DNA of 15,604 nucleotides from an uncultured Oscillospiraceae bacterium. GTDB lineage: Bacteria > Bacillota > Clostridia > Oscillospirales > Ruminococcaceae. Under the pieces are notes generated by a model that ran no database searches, had not been told where the DNA came from, and worked only from the letters and a program-made list of their open reading frames with translations. The translations under genes and the position numbers were made by a program. The stretch is taken from contig CAUDDP010000051.1 in NCBI GenBank assembly GCA_958448395.1, forward strand, positions 1-15,604, given 5' to 3'. Positions within the stretch are counted from its first letter, which is position 1. Every line of letters starts with the position of its first letter. Positions 6,456-13,760 of this stretch are shown one piece after another.

Positions 6456-6482
6456 ACACAGTTTTTGGAACTGTGTGTTTTG
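6456..6482 (+). terminator. Terminator-like hairpin of the riboswitch expression platform
   Basis: ACACAGTT (6456-6463) pairs perfectly with AACTGTGT (6469-6476) around a 5-base loop, followed by GTTTTG. The left arm and bases just upstream (ATCAAC, 6452-6457) are complementary to GTTGAT at 6369-6374, just before the B12 box. That offers a plausible antiterminator when the aptamer is unbound. The T tract is short, so termination may be partial. Confidence 0.6.
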
Positions 6483-6582
6483 TGCTTTCTGCTCTTATCT
6501 AACAGAAAGCTTTTTTATGATTTGCTTTCGTGGTTTACGGTTTTGTGTAAGCCTGTCTTTAACAAAAAAGGAGCGTAATACC

Positions 6583-7590
6583 ATGAAAAAATTAACTGCA
6601 CTCGCAATCATACTGGCAATGACAACTGCCATATTTTCTGGCTGTTCCAGTGAATCTTCTTCCTCCAGTACCGATAGCAAGGTAGAAAATTCTACTTCTG
6701 CTGCGGAAAGTACGGCAGAAACAGCTGCGGAAGAGGACGAAGAAAATTATGATACTGGTGACGCCTCTTTGGATAATGTCCGAAATCAGGACGATATTGG
6801 CGAAAATGAATTGCTGGTTCTTAGCTTTGGTACAAGTTTTAATGACAGCCGTCGTTTGACCATTGGTGCCATTGAAAACGACTTAGAAACCGCCTTTCCA
6901 GATTATGCTGTCCGGAGAGGATTTACTGCAAATATTATCATTGACCATGTACAACGCCGTGACGGCATTTTGATTGATGATGTGGATGCCGCATTAACCA
7001 GAGCCGTAGACAATGACGTGAAAAATCTGGTGGTTCAGCCAACGCATCTGATGCATGGTCTGGAATATGATGAGCTGGTGGAAAAGGTTTCTGCATATTC
7101 TGATGCGTTTGACAATGTTGTATTCGGCGAACCGCTTCTGAACAGCGATGAGGACTTTGCAAGAGTGGAAAAGGCGATTACAGAATGGACTGCGGAATAT
7201 GATGATGGGGAAACCGCAATCTGCTTTATGGGACATGGTACAGAAGCGGATTCCAATGCAGTTTACCAGAAAATGCAGGATCTGTTGATTGCAAACGGAC
7301 ATGAAAATTATTTTGTTGGTACTGTCGAAGCAGCCCCCTCTCTGGAGGACGTTCTGTCTCAGGTGCAGAAAGGGGACTACAAACGTGTTATTCTGACACC
7401 GTTGATGGTGGTTGCCGGTGACCATGCCAATAATGACATGGCTGGTGATGAGGAAGGTTCCTGGAAAACCACCTTTGAAGCTGCCGGTTATGAGGTAGAA
7501 TGCCTGCTTCGTGGACTCGGAGAAAATGAAGATATTCGGAAATTGTATATAGAACATACACAGGCAGCCATTGATTCTCTCAATCAGTAA
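6583..7590 (+). CDS. cbiK: Surface lipoprotein of the CbiK sirohydrochlorin cobaltochelatase family
   Basis: A 335-residue protein. Residues 1-21 are a lipoprotein signal peptide (MKKLTALAII... then F-S-G-C, acylated Cys21), followed by a Ser/Glu-rich spacer to about residue 72. Residues about 76-330 match CbiK: L-L-V-L-S-F-G-T-S at 77-85, Q-P-T-H-L-M-H-G at 152-159, F-G-E-P-L-L at 181-186, F-M-G-H-G-T with His218, and G-D-H-A-N-N-D-M with His281. The two histidines correspond to the metal-binding pair of class II chelatases. Cytoplasmic CbiK inserts cobalt into sirohydrochlorin for anaerobic B12 synthesis; this copy is predicted to sit outside the membrane, and no other B12-synthesis gene is in view. 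ATG 6583 is chosen because AAGGAGCG precedes it and it gives a clean signal peptide; an open frame reaching back to 6475 overlaps the terminator. First gene after the riboswitch. Confidence 0.9.
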   Translation: MKKLTALAIILAMTTAIFSGCSSESSSSSTDSKVENSTSAAESTAETAAEEDEENYDTGDASLDNVRNQDDIGENELLVLSFGTSFNDSRRLTIGAIENDLETAFPDYAVRRGFTANIIIDHVQRRDGILIDDVDAALTRAVDNDVKNLVVQPTHLMHGLEYDELVEKVSAYSDAFDNVVFGEPLLNSDEDFARVEKAITEWTAEYDDGETAICFMGHGTEADSNAVYQKMQDLLIANGHENYFVGTVEAAPSLEDVLSQVQKGDYKRVILTPLMVVAGDHANNDMAGDEEGSWKTTFEAAGYEVECLLRGLGENEDIRKLYIEHTQAAIDSLNQ

Positions 7591-7623
7591 TCAATTTTTC
7601 CATCAGTCTCAATTAGTAAGAAT

Positions 7624-7663
7624 AAAAAAGGGCGGTTCGGTATCATACCTACCGCCTTTTTGT
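7624..7663 (+). terminator. Intra-operon terminator-like hairpin after cbiK
   Basis: AAAAAGGGCGGT pairs with ACCGCCTTTTT with one bulged G, and GGTAT/ATACC pairs inside. It ends in five T residues, 16 bases before the next start codon. It probably sets a step-down in expression between the chelatase and the four downstream genes rather than ending the operon. Confidence 0.7.
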
Positions 7664-7678
7664 GAAAGGTGAATTTCT

Positions 7679-8596
7679 ATGAAAAGAAAACAAATTTCCA
7701 TTTTTCTAGCCCTTGGATTCCTATCTGCTATGCTTTGCAGCTGCGGAAATCCTACCGATTCTTCTGCCACAACAGACAAATCTAGCAGTGCAGCAGATAC
7801 CATACAAGATGCAAAGGATCAGGTCGCATCTCCTGACGAAATGGCAACGCCGCAGGATGTGGTAGACAGTGAGATGGAAGCCATACCGGGTACCAGTATT
7901 CAGGATGGTACCTATTCGATTACGGTGGATTCCAGTTCCTCTATGTTCAGTGTTACTGCCTGCGAGCTGACTGTAGAAAGTGGTAAAATGACAGCTGCCA
8001 TGACCATGAGCGGTACTGGTTATTTATATGTTTACATGGGAACAGGCGAGGAAGCCGCAGCTGCCGATGAAAGCAGCTATATCCCTTTTACGGAAAATGC
8101 AGACGGTACACACACGTTCACTGTCCCGGTGGAAGCACTGGATGCCGGTATAGACTGTGCTGCATTTAGCAAAAAAAAGAAAAAATGGTATGAACGTACC
8201 TTGGTATTCCGTGCCGATTCTCTGCCAGCAGATGCCTTTGCAGATGGCGTCATTCCTTCTGTGGAAGATCTGCACCTGCAAGACGGCGTTTACTTGGCAG
8301 AGGTAACACTGGAAGGCGGTTCTGGCAAAGCGAGTGTTGCATCCCCGACAAAGATAACGGTAGAAAACGGCACAGCTACAGCGGAAATTATCTGGAGCAG
8401 TTCTAACTATGACTATATGAAAGTGGAAGGGGTACAGTATGATCCCGTTCGCATAGAGGAAAACGCCGTTTTTGAAATTCCCGTTCTTGGATTTGATTAC
8501 AAAATGCCCGTTCTGGCAGATACGACTGCTATGAGTACCCCTCATGAAATCGAATACACTTTGTATTTCGATTCCACCACACTGGAAGCACAATGA
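7679..8596 (+). CDS. Lipoprotein with two tandem NEAT-like beta domains
   Basis: A 305-residue lipoprotein: signal peptide with the lipobox L-C-S-C (Cys22), a Ser/Asp-rich spacer, then two related units at about 75-185 and 201-303. Each starts D-G-T/V-Y, has an S/V-E-S/N-G-K/T turn about 25 residues later, a short Tyr-rich strand (GYLYVYM; NYDYMKV), an F-T-V-P / F-E-I-P-V strand, and ends in a Y-x-R/Y-T-L-x-F-x-x-D-S-x-x pattern. The order and spacing resemble heme-binding NEAT domains, but the NEAT YxxxY heme-ligand motif is not evident, so I call it NEAT-like only. Placed under cobalamin control and upstream of the importer, a surface corrinoid or tetrapyrrole receptor is the reasonable inference. 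AAGGTG precedes the start. A Lys run at 165-169 is encoded by an A-rich tract. Confidence 0.75.
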   Translation: MKRKQISIFLALGFLSAMLCSCGNPTDSSATTDKSSSAADTIQDAKDQVASPDEMATPQDVVDSEMEAIPGTSIQDGTYSITVDSSSSMFSVTACELTVESGKMTAAMTMSGTGYLYVYMGTGEEAAAADESSYIPFTENADGTHTFTVPVEALDAGIDCAAFSKKKKKWYERTLVFRADSLPADAFADGVIPSVEDLHLQDGVYLAEVTLEGGSGKASVASPTKITVENGTATAEIIWSSSNYDYMKVEGVQYDPVRIEENAVFEIPVLGFDYKMPVLADTTAMSTPHEIEYTLYFDSTTLEAQ

Positions 8597-9747
8597 TGCA
8601 GCGGGGCAAAATTTCGTTCCTTCTCCTCTTCTGTACATTGCTGTTTTTTACCGCTTGTTCAAGATCCAACGATACAATGGATTCTGTCATATGGACAGAG
8701 ATGGAACCCATCGGCAATATGGAATTACAGTATGCAGAACAGTTTGCAGTAACATATTATCCAGAGAACTATGCGATGATTACGATTGGAGAAGGACAGC
8801 AGCAATATCTGTTGGTTCCAGAAAATCAAAGTGTTCCGGAAAAATTGAATGCATCCATCACCGTGATTCAGCAGCCTGTAGACAATCTCTATTTGGCAGC
8901 TTCTTCTGCGATGGATTTGTTCGATGGATTGGATTCTCTGGACAACGTTCGTATGACCAGCACCAAGGAATCTGACTGGAGTTTGCAGAATGTCCGGCAG
9001 GCACTGGCAGACGGCAAAATGAGATACATCGGAAAATACAGTGCACCGGACTATGAAAGTATCCTCGCAGAAGATTGCAGTCTGGCGGTAGAGTCTACTA
9101 TGATATATCACAGCCCTGACATCAAAGAACAGCTGGAAAACCTCGGAATTCCCGTACTGGTAGAGCAATCCAGCTATGAAACCCATCCCCTCGGACGGCT
9201 GGAGTGGATAAAACTATATGGACTGATTTTAGGAAAAGAAGAGCAGGCGGAAACGCTTTTTCAGAAACAATCGGAACAGTTGGATCAAATTCAAACAACA
9301 GAAAATACTGGGAAAACTGTTGCTTTCTTTTACATTAGTTCTAATGGATATGTCAATGTGCGAAAACCCGGTGATTATATTTCCAAAATGATTGCACTGG
9401 CAGGTGGAAATTATATTTTTTCTGCAAAGGATCTCCATGTGGAGGAGAATGCTCTTTCTACGATGAATATACAAATGGAAACCTTCTATGAAAAGGCAAA
9501 AAATGCAGATTATTTAATATATAACAGCACAGTAGACGGGGAATTGGAGACAATGGAACAGCTGCTGCAAAAAAGCCAACTGTTAGCGGATTTCAAGGCA
9601 GTTCAGGAGGGAAATGTCTGGTGTACGGGAAAAAATATGTTTCAGCAAACCACTGGCACAGCGAACATGATTAGCGATCTGCACGCCATTTTTACGGGAG
9701 AAACGGATACAGAACTTCCACTTACTTTTCTGCATCGTTTGCGTTGA
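8593..9747 (+). CDS. ABC transporter substrate-binding lipoprotein (BtuF/FepB-like)
   Basis: A 384-residue protein with a lipoprotein signal peptide (hydrophobic core, then F-T-A-C, Cys22). The rest fits the periplasmic-binding fold used for vitamin B12, siderophore and heme ABC importers: a second-lobe opening G-K-T-V-A-F-F-Y-I-S near 235-245, then D-Y-I-S-K-M-I-A-L-A-G-G-N-Y-I-F, which is the family's 'adlI-x-x-aGG-N' motif, and a final V-Q-E-G-N-V-W segment. It would hand its ligand to the permease encoded next. Its ATG overlaps the stop of the preceding gene (ATGA at 8593-8596), so translation is coupled; a second ATG at 8596 is equally possible. Cobalamin or another corrinoid is the likely ligand because of the riboswitch; sequence alone does not exclude heme. 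Confidence 0.87.
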   Translation: MMQRGKISFLLLFCTLLFFTACSRSNDTMDSVIWTEMEPIGNMELQYAEQFAVTYYPENYAMITIGEGQQQYLLVPENQSVPEKLNASITVIQQPVDNLYLAASSAMDLFDGLDSLDNVRMTSTKESDWSLQNVRQALADGKMRYIGKYSAPDYESILAEDCSLAVESTMIYHSPDIKEQLENLGIPVLVEQSSYETHPLGRLEWIKLYGLILGKEEQAETLFQKQSEQLDQIQTTENTGKTVAFFYISSNGYVNVRKPGDYISKMIALAGGNYIFSAKDLHVEENALSTMNIQMETFYEKAKNADYLIYNSTVDGELETMEQLLQKSQLLADFKAVQEGNVWCTGKNMFQQTTGTANMISDLHAIFTGETDTELPLTFLHRLR

Positions 9748-9760
9748 CAGGAGAAATCAT

Positions 9761-10795
9761 ATGAAAGACAAACGTAATTTTCGATATGGAATCTGCTATC
9801 TTCTTTTGTGCGTTCTTCTGCTGATACTTTTTGTTTTAAATTTATGCATTGGAAGCAAAAATATTTCTGCAAAGCAGATTTTAGAAATTTTATTCCAACA
9901 AAATACGGAAAGTACGGTATGGCATATTATCTGGGAAATTCGTCTGCCACGTATCTTGGCAGCGGGGATTCTGGGAGGTGCCTTATCTGTTTCTGGATTT
10001 CTTTTGCAGAATTTTTTTGCGAATCCCATTGCAGGTCCATATATTTTAGGCATCTCCTCCGGTGCAAAGCTAACGGTAGCACTTGTGATGATTTTCTTTT
10101 TGGAAAAAGGACTGATTCTCCATTCTGCCGCACTAATCGGAACAGCATTTGTTGGCTCTATGATTTCCATGGGATTTGTTTTAATCCTTTCCAGCAGAGT
10201 GAAGAAAATGTCACTGCTCATTATCTGCGGTGTCATGATTGGATACATTTGTTCTGCCATCACGGATTTTGCTGTCACCTTTGCGGATGATTCCAACATA
10301 GTGAATCTGCATAACTGGTCTATGGGCAGTTTTTCGGGGACGAGCTGGAGTGATGTGTATGCCATGACCATCGTTGTTCTGACAGCATTTCTGCTCACTT
10401 TTCTGCTGTCTAAACCAATGGGGGCATATCAGCTGGGAGAGGTATATGCACAAAATCTGGGGGTCAATATTCGCTTGTTTCGGGCAGCCTTGATTTTACT
10501 ATCCAGTATTCTTTCTGCGTGTGTCACAGCATTTGCAGGTCCGATTTCATTTGTAGGAATTGCGGTGCCGCATTTGACCAAAAGTTTATTTCAAACTGCA
10601 AAACCCTGTTTCATCCTTCCAGCGTGTTTTTTAGGCGGTGCAGGCTTTTGTTTATTCTGCGACCTCATTACACGAACGGCATTTGCACCGACAGAATTAA
10701 GCATCAGCTCTGTCACAGCTGTTTTTGGTGCTCCGATTGTCATCTGGATGATGCTGCATCGGGATAGAAACAGTCGGAAAGGCGTATGCGTATGA
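9761..10795 (+). CDS. FecCD/BtuC-type ABC transporter permease
   Basis: A 344-residue membrane protein with about nine to ten hydrophobic segments, the normal length for BtuC/FecC/FhuB permeases. Diagnostic blocks are R-L-P-R-I-L-A-A near residues 65-72, G-x-L-L-Q-N-F-F-A-N-P-I-A-G-P-Y-I-L-G-I-S-S-G-A near 82-106, and G-P-I-S-F-V-G-I-A-V-P-H-L-T near 258-271. The last contains the cytoplasmic coupling helix that contacts the ATPase. Two copies would form the channel. It begins 13 bases after the binding-protein stop with AGGAGA in between, and its end overlaps the ATPase start, so both neighbours belong to the same transporter. Confidence 0.94.
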   Translation: MKDKRNFRYGICYLLLCVLLLILFVLNLCIGSKNISAKQILEILFQQNTESTVWHIIWEIRLPRILAAGILGGALSVSGFLLQNFFANPIAGPYILGISSGAKLTVALVMIFFLEKGLILHSAALIGTAFVGSMISMGFVLILSSRVKKMSLLIICGVMIGYICSAITDFAVTFADDSNIVNLHNWSMGSFSGTSWSDVYAMTIVVLTAFLLTFLLSKPMGAYQLGEVYAQNLGVNIRLFRAALILLSSILSACVTAFAGPISFVGIAVPHLTKSLFQTAKPCFILPACFLGGAGFCLFCDLITRTAFAPTELSISSVTAVFGAPIVIWMMLHRDRNSRKGVCV

Positions 10796-11910
10796 AAGAA
10801 ATTCTTTTGCACACCGATCAACTGGCTGTTGGTTATCGAAAAAAAGCCTTGATTTCAGACATCACCTTTTCTGTCCGAGCAGGGGAAATCCTCACCCTCA
10901 TTGGACCAAATGGTGCTGGAAAGTCCACTATTTTAAAAAGTATCACACAGCAGATAGAACCAATTGCAGGAACCTTTTTCATCAAGAATACATCTGTTCG
11001 CCAGCTTTCGGAACGAGAACTGGCACAGACCATGTCAATTTTAATGACCCAGCGTATTGAACCGGAACGAATGCAGTGCATTGACGTGGTTGCATCTGGA
11101 AGGTACCCTTATACAGGACGTTTTGGTATACTGTCTGATACAGACCATCAGAAGGTGAGGGAAGCAATGCAGCTGGTACATATCACAGATCTGGCAAATC
11201 GGGATTTCAATCAAATCAGTGATGGACAGCGTCAGCGAGTTATGCTTGCTAAAGCAATCTGTCAGGAGCCAGACGTGTTAATCTTGGATGAACCTACCTC
11301 ATTTTTGGATATTCGGCACAAACTAGAACTGTTGAATCTTTTGAAAAGATTGGTGCGAGAAAAGCAGCTTGCTGTAATTGTCTCTTTGCATGAGTTGGAT
11401 TTGGCACAAAAGGTTTCGGATTTTATCATGTGCGTAAACGGAGATCATATCGACCGCTATGGCACACCAGATGAAATTTTTACAGATAGTTATATTGAAA
11501 AACTATATGGCGTTACAAGCGGGAGTTATCATGCACTATACGGCTCTCTGGAGTTAGAACCACCAAAGGGAACGCCGCAGGTTTTTGTAATTGGAGGCGG
11601 TGGTACTGCAACTCCAGTTTATCGACAGCTACAGCGGAAAGGGGTTGCCTTTGCGACGGGTGTTTTATCGGAGAATGATCTGGATTATCCCGTTGCAAAA
11701 GCTCTGGCAGTGGAAGTCATCTCTGAAAAGGCATTTGAACCGATCAGCAATACTGCATTTCAAAAAGCGGCTGCCATTATGCAGTCTTGTGAAAAAGTAA
11801 TTTGTTGTGTGAAACGATTTGGGACAATGAATGATAAAAATCGAAATTTAATGGAAATTGCTAAGAATATTGGAAAATTGTACTTCACAGGAATGCAAAA
11901 TATCGGATGA
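10792..11910 (+). CDS. ABC transporter ATPase (BtuD/FecE-like) with extra C-terminal Rossmann-like domain
   Basis: A 372-residue protein. Residues 1-245 are a complete importer ATPase: Walker A G-P-N-G-A-G-K-S-T at 38-46, signature I-S-D-G-Q at 142-146 (Asp in place of the second Gly of LSGGQ), Walker B V-L-I-L-D-E at 162-167, D-loop around 170-173, and switch His200 (V-S-L-H-E-L). BtuD/FecE proteins normally end near 250-260 residues. Here about 110 further residues begin with a strand-turn motif V-F-V-I-G-G-G-G-T-A (264-273), as in nucleotide- or ligand-binding Rossmann folds, with later strands near 305-311 and 335-341. Similar long forms exist in some anaerobe and archaeal B12 ATPases, but I know of no proven role. 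ATG 10792 makes an ATGA overlap and has GGAAAGG 9 bases upstream; ATG 10786 is too close to that site. Confidence 0.92.
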   Translation: MKEILLHTDQLAVGYRKKALISDITFSVRAGEILTLIGPNGAGKSTILKSITQQIEPIAGTFFIKNTSVRQLSERELAQTMSILMTQRIEPERMQCIDVVASGRYPYTGRFGILSDTDHQKVREAMQLVHITDLANRDFNQISDGQRQRVMLAKAICQEPDVLILDEPTSFLDIRHKLELLNLLKRLVREKQLAVIVSLHELDLAQKVSDFIMCVNGDHIDRYGTPDEIFTDSYIEKLYGVTSGSYHALYGSLELEPPKGTPQVFVIGGGGTATPVYRQLQRKGVAFATGVLSENDLDYPVAKALAVEVISEKAFEPISNTAFQKAAAIMQSCEKVICCVKRFGTMNDKNRNLMEIAKNIGKLYFTGMQNIG

Positions 11911-12019
11911 AATACAGGTCATAACGATTTCACATTTTTTAAAGCATCTGCTAACAAAACTGTATTGATCTGTCTCATAATCAGCAATGCAACTACAGCA
12001 GGAGAATTATCATCCATTC

Positions 12020-12057
12020 AAAAACAGAGGTTTACGCATTCCTGTAAACCTCTGTTT
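12020..12057. terminator. Bidirectional terminator between the B12 operon and the NYN gene
   Basis: AAACAGAGGTTTAC and GTAAACCTCTGTTT form a perfect 14-base-pair stem around an 8-base loop. Read on the minus strand it is followed by TTTTT, so it fits best as the end of the leftward NYN gene. On the plus strand it carries only three T residues and would be a weaker stop for the importer operon. Confidence 0.8.
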
Positions 12058-12130
12058 CGCCTTTATTGGGCATTTTTTATTCTTTTTACTGTCAAAAAGG
12101 TTGCTGTTTATCATTGCTTCTGTTTTTTCG

Positions 12131-13465
12131 TCAGAAATTCTTTACTGCAATGTTATAATTTCCATCTGTATCCATTGTTAGCTGTAATGTACGCAAATAA
12201 CGGTCATAGAAATTCTTTTGTTCTGTTTCACTTGCCTGGATACGGCAGTTACGATAAACAGTTTCCAGTAAAGTATGGGCATTCAGCGATAGTGCATCTT
12301 CCAATTGTTCCTTCAACGCTTCCAAAAGGGCGTAGTTTTTCAATTCTGCAATATTGCCTGAACAGAAATCATCAATGGAACAATAGAAAATACCGCTCTT
12401 TTCCAACGCTTCCTTGATGTCTTTTCCGCATTTGCTGTATTCAATCATAACTAGAAAATCTGCATCTGGCAGGGAGGAAATGAGTCCCCAGAAGTCGGAG
12501 TCACTGGATACCAGAATGAAGGAACGAATGTCATTAGCATAGAATTCTTTGCAGGCTCTCGCTGTCATTTTGATATCAACTAAAGACTTATAATCATTGA
12601 TCCGCTCTACCTCCACATGTTCTACCTCAATATTGGTAAAGTGGGAAAGGAAGGACCAAGCATGTGTTGTATGTACATCATCAAATAAAATGATTTTTTT
12701 CACTTTTTGCAGCTCTTCCTGATTTAAGTTCTTTAAGGTGGCATAGAGCTTATACACATCGGAGTTTTCACAGTCTACAATGATTGCAGTGTGTTCGCCT
12801 TGTTCAATAAAATCATAAATTGTGGTTTTTGTATTTTCTCCGGCATCCAGTACTTTTTCATTTTCTGCAAAATAATCACCGTTCATATCATACAGAATAC
12901 TAACGAATTTTTGATCATTTAAAAGCATATTGCCACAGTCTTTTGGCTGCCAGTAGATATATGCTTGATATGGATAGGATTCCATATTTCCCATGTATTT
13001 TGCAAATTCTGCTTTTGCAATGTCTGCTTTTTTATTTTTGGGCATAAGAAATAAACTACGCAAATATTCCCATTTCAGCCAATCTGGAAAAAGCTCTTTA
13101 CAGGCATCAATATGTTCTTGAATCAAAATATTGAAGTGTTCCATATAGAGGGAAGAGCGAAAATTGACTTGTATCACTGGGATTCCCCATTTTTCTAATT
13201 GTATAATATCATTTTTATCAAAAAATTCAATGGTCTTTAAATTTTTTAGTTCAAAGCGAAGCATATCATCCACTTTTTTAAATTTGTGCAGCAAAGTCAT
13301 TCGTAGCTTACAGAGACTGCGAATAGTGCGAGCAGGTTGATGATCATCCATTTCCTGTAAGAATCCCGGTCGTTCTGATTCAAATTGGTTATAGAGGATG
13401 GTCTTTTTCACACCAATGAGATAAGCGACTTTTGAAACAATGTCTTTTGTGTTGCTTCGTTCCAT
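12131..13465 (-). CDS. NYN/PIN-like domain protein, putative ribonuclease
   Basis: A 444-residue soluble protein. Residues about 225-368 have the NYN layout of PIN-like nucleases: T-A-I-I-V-D-C-E-N (Asp231, Glu233), Y-K-S-L-V-D-I-K-M (Asp297) and F-I-L-V-S-S-D-S-D-F (Asp322, Asp324), followed by a hydrophobic strand and I-F-Y-C-S-I-D-D-F. The acidic residues expected to hold the metal ion are all present, so it should be active. The first ~220 residues, rich in Lys/Phe/Tyr, and the last ~75, helical, match no domain I recognise; an N-terminal helix-turn-helix (residues 6-28) is possible. AAAGGAATG precedes the ATG at a slightly long spacing. It stands alone with its own promoter and terminator. 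Whether it acts in RNA turnover, phage defence or toxicity cannot be told from sequence. Confidence 0.8.
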   Translation of the reverse strand: MERSNTKDIVSKVAYLIGVKKTILYNQFESERPGFLQEMDDHQPARTIRSLCKLRMTLLHKFKKVDDMLRFELKNLKTIEFFDKNDIIQLEKWGIPVIQVNFRSSLYMEHFNILIQEHIDACKELFPDWLKWEYLRSLFLMPKNKKADIAKAEFAKYMGNMESYPYQAYIYWQPKDCGNMLLNDQKFVSILYDMNGDYFAENEKVLDAGENTKTTIYDFIEQGEHTAIIVDCENSDVYKLYATLKNLNQEELQKVKKIILFDDVHTTHAWSFLSHFTNIEVEHVEVERINDYKSLVDIKMTARACKEFYANDIRSFILVSSDSDFWGLISSLPDADFLVMIEYSKCGKDIKEALEKSGIFYCSIDDFCSGNIAELKNYALLEALKEQLEDALSLNAHTLLETVYRNCRIQASETEQKNFYDRYLRTLQLTMDTDGNYNIAVKNF

Positions 13466-13537
13466 AGTACATCCATTCCTTTCTTTCTGTTTTTTTGATT
13501 TTTCTATGTTCTTGCAAGATACCCCAGTGTACTTTTT

Positions 13538-13566
13538 ATTATATCACATTTTTTTGTCGTTGTCGA
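13538..13566 (-). promoter_or_regulatory. Sigma-A promoter for the NYN gene
   Basis: On the minus strand, TCGACA (13561-13566) and a perfect TATAAT (13538-13543) are 17 bases apart, with an extended -10 element (TGATATAAT). The leader would be about 65 bases. The symporter promoter starts 40 bases away in the other direction. Confidence 0.75.
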
Positions 13567-13606
13567 TTGTTTTCAAAAAAATAAAATGCAATATTTACAA
13601 AATAAA

Positions 13607-13635
13607 TTGACTTTTTCGGGTTCTTATGGTAATAT
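13607..13635 (+). promoter_or_regulatory. Sigma-A promoter for the symporter gene
   Basis: TTGACT (13607-13612) and TAATAT (13630-13635) are separated by 17 bases, with a TGG extended -10. The leader is about 120 bases long and contains a small TGTG/CACA hairpin near 13645, but no riboswitch class that I recognise. Confidence 0.7.
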
Positions 13636-13760
13636 AAAAGAGATGTGTTGGGACACAGCTTCATGGAATCCATTTCTTTTGCCGTTTTGGATTGGATAAA
13701 ATTGCTCTGAATTACAGCAAAAAGACGATTCCAAAAAATAAAAAAGGAGAATGTTACACT

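Noticed and set aside
6475..6582. Longer N-terminal start for the chelatase
   Set aside because: It would begin in the riboswitch terminator and place 36 residues ahead of a perfect lipoprotein signal peptide.
6994..7557. 187-codon minus-strand open frame inside cbiK
   Set aside because: It is the antisense shadow of a well-recognised gene, with Cys/His/Phe-rich composition and no ribosome binding site.
8024..8638. 204-codon minus-strand open frame opposite the NEAT-like lipoprotein
   Set aside because: The composition is typical of antisense reading, it has no start signal, and the plus-strand gene has a clear signal peptide and coupled stop/start.
9796..10398. 200-codon minus-strand open frame opposite the permease
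   Set aside because: It lies wholly within a confident FecCD permease on the other strand and has no family features.
6583..11910. Reading the operon as a heme or iron uptake system
   Set aside because: The NEAT-like and FecCD features would allow it, but the cobalamin riboswitch directly ahead makes corrinoid the better first assumption. Heme is kept only as an alternative ligand.
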